Assembly: GCA_030760725.1 (NCBI GenBank)
Contig: JASWHV010000001.1
Coordinates: forward strand, 79,009,683 to 79,073,682
DNA: 64,000 nucleotides
Reading direction: 5' to 3'
From: Neostapfia colusana
Taxonomy: Eukaryota > Streptophyta > Magnoliopsida > Poales > Poaceae
Position 1 is the stretch's first letter; each line of letters starts with the position of its first letter. The notes beneath the pieces are model-generated. The model worked only from the letters and a program-made list of their open reading frames with translations, was not told the DNA's origin and did no database searches. Both the position numbers and the translations under genes were made by a program. Positions 54,223-64,000 of this stretch are shown here, piece by piece.

Positions 54223-56141
54223 CGGTCCTCAAACAATCAGATTTCTGTTGTCCAAACAACAGTTTCATGGCTTGGGTTAAATACCAAAGTTGTAGATAAC
54301 CCCAGTACCTTTTCATAAAATAGCCATTTGCCTCTAGCTAAGCTCTAGATCAGAAGTTATGAGCTTCCATGTTTAACAGAAATTCTGGAGGAATTTCAGC
54401 AGTACCTCCCCTGTAAGTGCTCACTTCGAGTCAACTTATCCAGCCAGTTAGAAACATATATGGACCAAACTAATAATTACAAAGTTGAACAAAAATTCAT
54501 AAGATTTCTAGAATTGTAAGATTTCCCATTTTACAACTCTTATACAGGAAGTTATAAGCAAAACTCCAATCAGTACAGAAACTATACACTGCCTTTGAGT
54601 ACTCTGGACAGTTTCAGTTGTACTGCGAATTTCAGCCCTTTACAGGAGGATCCTGTTATGGGGTTGAACAGAAAACTTGTAAAGAACTTTCCAAGTTTTT
54701 CAAGATGTATTTATATGACCTCTTTGCATTCCTGGATCAAAAGATATGAGGTTCAAAGTTAACAGAATATCTGGCAGGATTTGACAGCACCTCCTCAGAG
54801 GTACCATGTTTCAATCCACAATTCCAGTTAATTCTTCTCCAGTTTTGTCAAAACCTTGAATTACAAAGTTGTAGAACATCACATGCCCTTTCCAGAAATG
54901 CATCGCAATACTCTTAGCGATTTTTCCACCGAAAGTTATGGTGGAATTACAGAGACTCTGTTTCGGTTCTACCCATTTGTAGCAGTTTTTTGTTTCTAAG
55001 GTTTTTTACCAACTTAAATGTGTTTCTGTCCTGAAGGTTTATAGAAAAATTTTAGAGGACTTCTCCACCTTTCCAAAGCATTATCACACACTACCATTGG
55101 TCTTTTCTACAAGGAGTAACACTCTGTACAATTTTCAGCAGAAACACTGCCAAAACAGGGGACTCTGTTTTTGGGTCTCTCTACATGCACATTTTTTTGA
55201 GTTGGTTTCTAAACAAGTTTTAACTACTTTATTTGATCTTTCTTCATTCAAGGGTTACAGAATCCTCAAATTTATGAGGTTGGTGAGGTGTTGATGCAGT
55301 TCTCATGATAATGCCGGTACTACGTTCCTCGCAAAAGTAGAAAATCCTAACCGGATTACATCCAGCATATACATTCTATTAGTGGCACTAGAATTGTTCA
55401 CTTGCAAACGTGTTGTACTCGTAATACGGATACGTGGTTAGTGTACCTGCAGAAAACCACTCAATGATGATGCACACATAGGGTTGTCATTTCAGGCAGG
55501 TCCATATCATAATAAAAACATACGCCCCGTATCATTTCCATACGGGCCGTCCTTGAGGTCAAGTCACGTCTCAAGGTACATGGTCGCGTTTTCACACCAC
55601 ACGATGGGGAACCAGAGTAGAGCGCGAACGGGTCGTCACAGTTAGGAATTTTATCAACCCAACGGATACCACCTACTGCCCTGTAGGGCACGCCGATGGC
55701 GAGCGCTTCGTATGTCCTCCTAGGCTATTTCCAGAAGAACACATTATCGCGTTACCGACCACATGATGGGGTTTCCACTTTCTTGCCTAATGCACGCCGG
55801 GGACCAGCATTTCATATAAACTCAGGAACATGAAGAGTTCAAGAGTTTCATATTGACGTCTCACACCAAACTGTGAAACCTATTCACTGTACCACTTTGC
55901 TTGTCAGGGGGGCTAACCAAAATTAACCGCTTTTGGTGGCATACCTTACCTCCTACCTGGTCGGCGGTGTGTCGTTACAGAATATAGTAACAAGTATGTT
56001 AGTTAGCCACCTTACATCACTTAGGCTAATAGTAAACCTTATGTGGGCCTAGTATCGAATCCTCACTCGTAAACTCTAAGTTTTTTGAAAATACATGTCT
56101 TTTCAGGTGCGCTATTCCCAATGCGGCACTGATACCACGCC
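54223..56141 (-). other. Gypsy B leader and primer binding site
   Basis: About 1.9 kb without genes. It shares motifs with the Gypsy A leader. At the right end, minus strand TGGTATCAGTGCC (plus 56124-56136) is the primer site, a few bases from the 5' LTR. The sequence is AT-rich with repeated aaagttgtaga-type phrases. Confidence 0.75.
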
Positions 56142-59100
56142 CATGGGGACCCCGCCCCGACAGTCCAGGAATCGCAATGGGTGGTACCATGCGATGCGGC
56201 ACCCAACAGCACATCACCGAAAAACACACATACACAACAACATATGTCTTTAATACATAATATTGTCTCATTTTACAAATAATGTACAGCGTACATTGCA
56301 GCGGAAGATAAGAATACACTCACGGACTAATAGCCTATGCTAAGCAAAATGAAGCCAACCCGCCCGCGGATGCTTCACACTAGCACTACGTCAAACTCGG
56401 CGGCTTGCAGGGTTCCAAGCGAGACTCACACCCCTCATTGGGTGCTGCCCGCTCGGCTCTCCCTTCTTTCCTAACGTTGCCTTATGCAACGTTACCTGCA
56501 AACAATGGATCAACAATCTGTGAGCTTATGGTCAGCAAGACTTAACCAAAAACCTACATATGGAACTCTAGATGCTGAAAATAGAGGGCTGAATAGAGAA
56601 GTTTGCATAAACGATGAACTTGAGCTAATGGAGAGACCTTACTTCAAGTTTTAACCATATTTTATAACCCTCACACAAATTTACATCGAGACTCCACAAT
56701 AAAACAAGAAACGCTTCATCTCGATGCCACTTGCCCGAGGAGAAAGTAAATTTAGTGATCTACACTAGACCCATACATACCTTGCGCCATCAACGCCGAG
56801 ACTCCACAATCAAACAAGAAATGCTTTGTCTCGACGCTACTAGCCCAAGGTAGAAGGTAAATTTAGTGAAGGTGTTGATCATCCCTCATCTCCAATATGA
56901 GGATTACTCACGAAGCATATTAACTTTTCCCAATTTATTACTATATCACGACTCATTGTACAAGTATGCTCACTACCGCGAGCGACGGTTATTCGAATCA
57001 AAAACACCCGGTTGACACGACACATACACCCGTCCGAGACCGGTGATCAACCGATCTCCTCAACATCGTATGTGGCAACCTTTCACATGACACCCAAATA
57101 TCGAACCAGTCCCTCCGACTTGGATTAAGTTTCACTACGGCAAACCCTCATAGAGCCAACTTCTTTATCCTTTCAGCATCAGAATAAGACGGTGGGGATT
57201 GCCTCGACACCCAGGTTAACATGTTATCGGTTTCCTGGGTCCCATATAGCCAGTATGCATCCGGTACACAACTCAAACTTGTCTAGCAGGGCCGCACACG
57301 AGAACGGGTCTTAATCAACTCAGACAGGGACTAGGCTCACAGGACCACGTCCTTGAGCCTTCCATACATACTGTCTGGTCTCCATTCCCAACTAAGAGGA
57401 TATATTCTCAACTCTTTTGATTGATCCCCCTTAATCCCGGTTCATGAGTAGGAAGCGGCCTACTCGATTTATGCCTCTTTTAATCCACTTTGCTTAACTT
57501 GATCACAGCAGTTATGATTAAGTAAAAACCTATTCTAAATCAAACTCAAGGGATTTAATGGTTCACGCATGTGGAGTATCATACAAACTAGACATAATGC
57601 AAAACTAATATTCTAGACAATATAAAGTGTATATAAATAAAAACTTGTAAATTTGGATACAAACCGGGGCTTGCCTTAGTGTTGATCCCAACTAAAGTTT
57701 CTGTCAACCGAAGCAATTCAGTGGCCTCCGAAGTCTTCGCGAGATGTTACGCTATCAAAATGGTCAAATAAACGATGCATCATACTATGAATTTAAATTA
57801 GATATACGACTACAGAACTAAACTATATGAAGACAGCAGCTTCTGCGGTTGAAATTTTTACAGGTGCATTCTAATCTCATGATAAGGATATGGTAAAATT
57901 TTCAGAGGTTTCTAAGGAAGGAGACAGCCGCAAAAATTCATGGAAATTTTAACCTTCAATGATTTCTAGGAATTTAACTAGACTTGGTCATATTGAGGAA
58001 TTTGATATCTCAATAGTTCTGGACCTAAGGTTCCTAGGAAAAATTGTTTCAAAATTTTCTAAGTCTTCTGTTGGCTATAATTGCTTGTTGAAGTTTCTTT
58101 TATTTTTTGTGGAAATACCCTTCTGTGAGTTTCAACTCTTTTATTTAATCCCTGAGATAACCTACTGATTAAGCCCTCTTAATCATCTCCAAAAATTCTA
58201 AGATTTTTTTACTGAAGCTATGTAACTAGGAGAAAGATTTGCTGCCCAAAATTGGGAGTGTTTCATGAAGAATTGTTCCTGGAATTAATCCCTAAAGGAT
58301 TTAATAAAAACAATTCTACAGAAATTTCTACTAATTTCAATAGCTAGCACTTTGTTTCTATGCAAAGTACATCTTATGAGGAATACAACAAAATTTGTAT
58401 CACTAATTTTGGAGCTTTCTACCCCAAGTTATGGGTTTTTGAAGTTTGAAAAACTTTCTGTTTGAATTTTACAAAGAACAATTGAAAAGCGGGGCCCACG
58501 GTCAGTTCTTTCTTTAACCTCGGATCAGAGACTTTGCGCGCACCCGGAACCAATCATGGCGCACACCAATCTCCACCATTTCTTGACCGTTTTCGATGAA
58601 ACATTGTGCTACACATTCCTCACACCTTTACCGAGCATCCAGGCAAAGTTTTACGGCATGAAAACGCCAGGAAAATCATCGGCACCAGTGGGGCAGCTCG
58701 GCGGTGCGGCATCGGCGAGAAACAGCACGTCCCAATCTTATCCCGGCGAGCTATGGTGCCGTACACCATCCCTAGAGCACGTAGAACAAGATGCTACCCC
58801 TAACCCGAGCCGAAAACATCCGCAAATGGGAGCTCGATGGTGAACCGAGCCGTTTTGGCCGGCGGTGGCGAATTCTCGTCGCCCGGGGTGGAGGATGACC
58901 GGTTTCCTTCATGGTTGGACGTGGGAGGGCACTAGGGCTCCAAGTTTCTGTGGTTTGAATTGTAGGATGGATGATCAAGCGAGTTGGAAGAATTTCCTGA
59001 CTTATATACCGTCGGTTCTACACATACTCCGGCGCCAAAAACCAAATTCCGGCGAGCTGGTGGCGGTAACGAGTAAAAGGACCACAGAAGGAGTAGCTAG

Positions 59101-59857
59101 ACGTGGTGGCGCACCTCTGTGGGCTTTTGAGCATGCCGGAGAGGCTTTGAATCGCCCGGACGATGTGGAACCAAGAATGGCGCGACATGCTCTGTTTTCC
59201 CTGAGAAGAACGGCTCGGCACCGGTTGTAGACGGCCGGCCACGGTCTGAGGACGTGTTTGGGAGGTAGAGAGCCGACGGGCACAGCTCCTCGGCGGCTCT
59301 ATCGGCGTCAAACACACCAAAAACCGATCGGCACTGAGGCAACCGAGGGTGGGCGCCGAGGGACGCTTTCTCTGTTGAGTGCACGCAAGAGAGAAGGGTT
59401 TGTGGATTTGATCGTGTAAGCAGAGGAGATACACTCGAGTGGTGCAGCTACTGTGGCTATCGATCCTCCATGCAGGAGCTGACTGCCTTCGGAAGCAAGG
59501 CGCGAGCAGCTCGGTGGAGCGCTCACAGAGAAAGCAAGAGTGATCTTTATCTCTGTCACACTGACCTGTGGGTCCCACTGAATTTCCCCCTCCAAACAAC
59601 CGTGGCTCCAAAATTCAAATTGAAATGTTGCAGCAAATTCCGAAAATTTGATTTGGATTTCCGGGGCGTTAACCCTCGTTTATGCTCGCCTTTGAACTGC
59701 CGGGTTTATTCTCTTTTGCGGCTAGGTTTCTTTTGTAGCCCTTCCTTTATTTCATGTAACCGGGTTTCAAATTTGAAAACCCTAATTACCATTGAATTTG
59801 ACCCTTCAGATGAAATTCCAACCAGAAGCTAGGCTTGCTGAAATTAGGGATTTTACA
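56142..59857 (-). repeat. Gypsy B 5' LTR
   Basis: 3716 bp. The outer end is GATTTTACA followed by AGAAC. The inner end reads CATGGGGACC where the other LTR has TGTGGGGACC, so the terminal dinucleotide next to the primer site has mutated. Retains the ~462 bp (57777-58238) missing from the other copy. Confidence 0.9.
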
Positions 59858-60559
59858 AGAACATCGATGCACGGTAGTGGATACCTATTCTTTATAGTGA
59901 CATCATTCACTGGACGATAATCTACACAGTGTCATTGTCTCGTCCGTCTTCTTTACAAATAGTGCAGAAAAGCCCCAAGGTGATGATCTTGTGCTTATAT
60001 AACCTTTGTCAATAAGGTCATTCAGCTGCTCCTTCAATTCTGCTAACTCCCTCGGTGCCATTTTATACGGTCACCGAGAGATTAGTATGGTTCCCGGTGC
60101 TAGTTCTATTTTGAACTCCACATCACGTTCAGGCGGCATGCCCGGTAAGTCGTTGGGAAACATGTCCGGATATTCCAGAACCACAGGAGTATCTTCAAGA
60201 TTGACAGCTTCCATATCGTACACTGCTGCAGCTTGGTTACATGGAACCACAAGATTCAATGTGTTGCGACCGTATATTGGAGAATTTAGTTGAACAGTCT
60301 GAGAGCTGGTGTGGAAGAGAGCTCCATAATGTGTCAACCATGACATCCCCAATATAACATCAATCCTTTTATCCTTGAGTATGAAAAGGCTTGCAGGATA
60401 AATGTTTCCACCCAAACACAGAGGTGCCCGAGAGACCATTTCATCGGTTGATATCTTGCCTCCGGGTAAGCTGATATGGAAGGGATGTTTGACCGTTCTG
60501 AATGGAAGGTGATGCTTCAGCACAAAGTCTTTGCTAATAAAATTATGAGTGGCACCAGA
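59858..60559 (-). pseudogene. Gypsy C N-terminal reverse transcriptase and protease
   Basis: From right to left: SGATHNFISKDFV (protease), VILGMSWLTHYGALFHT, EYPDMFPNDLPGMPPERD, FKIELAPGTILISR, and the RT start up to the Gypsy B insertion. The codon for the protease catalytic Asp is replaced by TAA (60560-60562) in FILF-stop-SGATH. A frame change lies near 60070 and others near 59900-59960. Confidence 0.87.
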
Positions 60560-61723
60560 TTAAAAAAGAATGAATGCTGGTTGCTCATGTAAAGTGAACA
60601 TGCCCGCTAAAACGGGTTCACCTTCTGAAATGTCCTCAATCGCAACATAGTTAACCCTGCCAGCTCTTGAAAGAAGTTTCTTTGAATGTTCATGGTTCTG
60701 ATCTGAGCATTTGTGAGACGGCACACAGTTGTGGCTCTGCTCAGCTCGACGACAGTTTCGTGCTAAAGAAAGCATTTGCTTTCTAATAACACGAGGTGGA
60801 GATAATCCATGCACAACTGGTTGTGGTAGGGTTGCACAAATAACATCTAATTGTTGCTGTGAGGTGGAGGATCATAAGTGATTAATTTCAGCTATGGTTG
60901 TGATGGTTGGACCACAGACAGGATTTCTTGACTGATTGGTAAGTAATACCGCACTTGATAGTTCGGAGGAACCTCACTATCACTTCCCAGCGGTATACTC
61001 CTCTTCAGCTCCGCTTTACAATGGAGATGCATATCTTCTTTAATAATAGCGGCATTTACAAACTCGTTGTAATTACCATTATTGAACAACACCACTTGCT
61101 CCTTAAGCTCAATATTCAAGCCTCGGAAGAAATAGTCACACTTCATAGCTTCTGAAACTACAAAATGAGTGGTGTATTGCATCGTATTCAAACTTCATGA
61201 AATAGTCATACGTACTCCTTTCGCCTTGCTTTAAATCCAAGAAGTCTTGAAACTTGGTTTGAAGGATCCCTGAACAAATGTGACGTGCACGGAAAACATT
61301 CTGAAATTCATCCCACGTCACACGATGACCTTCAGGAAGAGTGGCGATATATTCCGCCCATCAAGCTCCAGCGGCTCCGTGAAGTTGTTGAGCGGCAAAT
61401 AAAACCTGCTGATACTCATCGCACTCAAAAATCTCGAACTTAGCTTCAATACATTGGAGCCAATGGGCTAACTCCAATGGTTCTTTCGCTTCCGCGAAAA
61501 CCGGTGGTTGCATCGCCAGGAAAGCCAAATAAGTGCTCGGTGTGGGATTACGCTGTAGTGTCTCCTGTCGTATGGTTTGTTGCACCAAGATATCAAGAGA
61601 CTCAGCTATTTTTCCAAAAACTTCCGCCAATCTGGTTGATGAAGTCAGTACTTGTTGTGGTGGTGAATTATTTCCGCCATGACTCGACTCACCAAACTCA
61701 CACCCGACATGAGTGCGATCCAT
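60560..61723 (-). pseudogene. Gypsy C gag
   Basis: Starts MDRTHVGCEFGESSHG at 61723. LAHWLQCIEAKFEIF and QQVLFAAQQLHGAAGA-stop-WAEY (stop near 61361) mark the retrotransposon gag domain, followed by WDEFQNVFRARHICSG and FRGLNIELKEQVVLFN. The end VAIEDISEGEPVLAGMF leads into protease. No intact CCHC knuckle is seen in the expected place. Confidence 0.85.
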
Positions 61724-62430
61724 GCTGCAAGAGTGAGCAATTTACGATTAAAATTCAAGGTCATAACTCAACTTGAACTTAAAAACATTAATCATAAAAA
61801 CATCACATAAATATTGCAACACTACCCCGGATAACACGGATTTTGACAATTCTGATATCTACCAAACTTTAGCAAGTTTTTCAAACCCTTCATCTCCAAC
61901 AGCCAGAAAAAATGAAAGATAACTAAAGAACATATTATGAAACTTAGAGAAGTATAAAACATTCCTGTCCACAACAAGTCCCGAGTTACTTGAAACTGAG
62001 CAGTTGGTATTAACCCCAGAATTTGAATATGGAAATGGCAATTTCATGTCTCAAATTGAATAGAAAAGTTACAGATAACTTCAATATCTTTCCAACCAGT
62101 ATTTATTTGCCTTCATATATGTTCTGGATCAAAAGTTATGATATTTCAAAGTTGACAGAAATCTGGAACATTTTTGACAGCACCTCCTTTGTAAGTGGCT
62201 GTTTTGTCCACAAGATTACAAATCATTCTGTCCCAAATTTAGAGAAACTTTGAACTACAAAGTTGTAACACATATCATAAAATTTCCAACGGTGTCTTAT
62301 ATGATCCTTAGAAATTTTTTAAAAGAAGTTATGGTCGAAGTACAGAAAATTCCAGAGAGTATTTTGTCTGCCCTGTTTTCTGGATAGTTCACACTCATCT
62401 GAGATTTTCATCCACTTGGAGGGTGACTCT
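61724..62430 (-). other. Part of Gypsy C leader
   Basis: 700 bp of AT-rich DNA between the gag start and the inverted A-family LTR. No coding frame and no orf0-like sequence. The style resembles the B leader (aaagttgtaacacat near 62260). Confidence 0.7.
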
Positions 62431-64000
62431 TGACACGACCCCACGGTCTTGTCGAGCCAGGATCGCGCTGAGGGGTACTGCGTTGCACTGCACCGAATAA
62501 CACACATCAAAGGTACAAAGCGGAAGCAAAATTTTATTACATAAACAGGTTTATGAAAATTTTTACAACAAAATATGTTCAGTCTACACTCACGGGCGTA
62601 GACTACGCATCAAGTTCACGTTCAGCCCATGAACGTGTCCTTGCTAGCACACACGCACACTAACACGGCGGCGTGCACGACTCCCACTCGACGGGGTTCC
62701 CCTCCTGGGGTTCCGTCTCCTCCTCGGGAGTCCCTTCCTCATAGAACCCTGCAAAAGCTTCAAGCACAAGCAGTGAGCACGAAGGCTCAGCAAGTCTGAC
62801 CTGTCTCGCCTAAACATGAAACTTCTACATGAGGGGTGATAGGTACAGGAGGTAAAATCAGTTGCAACGACTCGCCTAATTAGTGGAATCTTACTTTCAA
62901 GTTTTAGCAGCAAATTGTGGAGAACCTTACGCTAAGGCACATGAGAGAGCCGCAATCAAACAAGAAACGCATTTCTCTCATGTACTTTGCCCAAAGTTGA
63001 AATGAACTTTAATTAGCTCTAAACTACAGCAAATCATTAACAATCAAAGTCCATCTTTCAATCAGCAACATTTTAATATGTAACTAGCCTGTTCTTTCTA
63101 CGTCATGGTACAGTGAACAAGTGGTACTCACTGACCGCGAGGGACGGTGATTATAATCGATTTACACCTGCAGGGTTACCCGATTAACCCGTCACGTATG
63201 CCCGTACTCGATGTTGCCTACAGCAACCATCACGGACGTCATACGCAACCACCTTTCACCCGTCAGCCAAATGTTGAACCGGTCCAATCATCCCGAGCAA
63301 GAGGTCTCTGCACGCGCATCTCAGTGCCGCCAGCCGATTTATACCTCAATCTCTCAACCTACCGTTTGAACGACCAGCTATGCCTCAACACCCAGCTACC
63401 CAAGTTACATCGGTTTCCCGGTTCCCATATAACCGGTAGGTCTTGGTACTGTTCTAGCTTGTTCAACAGGCCCGCACACGGCTCAGTCCTCAATCGACAC
63501 AACCAGAGCTATAGCACACAGGCTCCAAAGTCCTGCTTCCCTTACTCTCCGCTCGGTCTCATTTTCTTGTCATGTGTTCCATGTGCTATCTCTACCCGAG
63601 TCGAGTGCCTCTAGCCTATGCTCGCGAGTAGTTCCAACTACTCGACTTGTACTGAATCCTACACTATCTTAGCTTTGCAGTAGCTAACGGGGTTTTCAAT
63701 CCTAAGCCCAACCCATGGTTTTCCTTGGCTTTGCAATTGGGTTTCCAAACAAGAATCTAATGCAAGGAATCATAATACTCAAGTAAGTGCTCAAAATAAT
63801 AAAATTTGTAAAAAGGTTAATGCAAACCAAGGCTTGCCTGCTTTGTAGGGTAGTAGTATATATAATAAAAGTTAGTGATCTTCAATCCCTTGATCTTTCT
63901 GAACTTGTTCAACTGATCCACACGTCAAGGGATGGCTCCGTCGATGTCCTTCATCGTGAACCCTATCGACATGTATGTGCATAGTATTTTATAATGTAAT
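62431..64000 (-). mobile_element. F: LTR of the Gypsy A family, inverted, truncated by window end
   Basis: The plus strand starts TGACACGACCCCACGGTCTTG, the reverse complement of the end of the Gypsy A LTR, and follows that LTR in reverse for 1570 bp, including the gaggggt/aataaa region and the poly-purine phrases near 62650-62720. Divergence from the A copies is several percent. No primer site lies at its left edge, so 62431 is the element's outer boundary. Whether it is a full element or a solo LTR is decided outside the window. Candidate duplication ACTCT (62426-62430). Confidence 0.87.

Larger units (their letters stand above)
46789..59857 (-). mobile_element. B: Tekay-like Gypsy, minus strand, 13 kb, defective
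   Basis: Left LTR (3' LTR of the element) 46789-50029, right LTR (5' LTR) 56142-59857. The target duplication AGAAC is at 46784-46788 and 59858-59862; removing B rejoins the C reading frame as PLPCIDVLFNQLVG. The minus-strand internal region has gag remnant, zinc knuckle, protease, reverse transcriptase, RNase H, integrase and chromodomain. A primer site and polypurine tract are present. LTRs differ by about 5-7 percent in the parts compared, and the left one has a ~460-bp deletion. Confidence 0.92.
23782..62430 (-). mobile_element. C: Tekay-like Gypsy, minus strand, heavily interrupted
   Basis: The 3' LTR occupies 23782-26150 plus 37855-39179. Pol continues at 39196-40683, 45673-46788 and 59858-60560, gag at 60560-61723, and part of the leader at 61724-62430. 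The gaps are Copia E, Copia D and Gypsy B, each with its own target duplication, so reading frames rejoin across the insertions. The 5' LTR and primer site lie beyond the inverted A-family LTR at 62431, outside the window. The LTR start (TGTGGGGACTCCGCC) resembles that of Gypsy B (TGTGGGGACCCCGCC), so B and C are related. C is inserted in the gag of S2. It is defective. Confidence 0.85.

Overview
The window is eukaryotic nuclear DNA from a flowering plant, most likely a grass. It carries long-LTR chromodomain Gypsy elements of Del/Tekay type, Sirevirus-type Copia elements, and a CACTA transposon with TNP2 and DUF4218 modules. I see no host gene, tRNA, rRNA or CRISPR. Essentially all 64 kb is transposable elements inserted into one another. 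The species cannot be read from the sequence.

Layout, outermost first. The oldest layer visible is a decayed Sirevirus-like Copia on the minus strand (S2, 21053-23781). It is interrupted on its left by an LTR that begins TGTAACACCC when read on the minus strand; only 20900-21052 of that LTR is visible. That LTR is in turn interrupted by a second Sirevirus (S1, plus strand, 1-20899, its 5' part outside the window). S1 is split by a 15-kb Gypsy element (A, 3952-18977, target duplication AATTT). On its right S2 is interrupted by a minus-strand Tekay-like Gypsy (C), running from 23782 towards the right edge. C has been hit at least four times: Copia E in its 3' LTR (26151-37849, duplication CACCA), Copia D between integrase and RNase H (40684-45672, duplication GGATT), Gypsy B inside its reverse transcriptase (46789-59857, duplication AGAAC), and an inverted LTR of the A family in its leader (F, 62431 to the window end). 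Copia E itself contains a 6.5-kb CACTA transposon (27561-34057, duplication TGG), inserted within its gag zinc knuckle.

Relative ages from hand comparison of LTRs: D is newest, with its two 420-bp LTRs identical and an unbroken 1331-aa gag-pol. A's LTRs differ by roughly 4 percent over about 3 kb but by only three bases over the last ~0.9 kb. E and B differ by about 6 percent. C, S1 and S2 cannot be dated this way within the window, but nesting makes C older than B, D and E. Apart from D, every gag-pol is broken by stops, frameshifts or lost catalytic residues.

The points most worth following up are: the apparently mobile-competent Copia D; the extra coiled-coil ORF (orf0) upstream of gag in A, with acceptor-like sites just before both ATGs; the abrupt step in LTR divergence in A; the recurrent Glu-to-Lys change at the integrase catalytic codon in A and C; and the CACTA element, with dense two-orientation subterminal repeats and a multi-exon second gene whose reading frame survives across its introns except for one stop.
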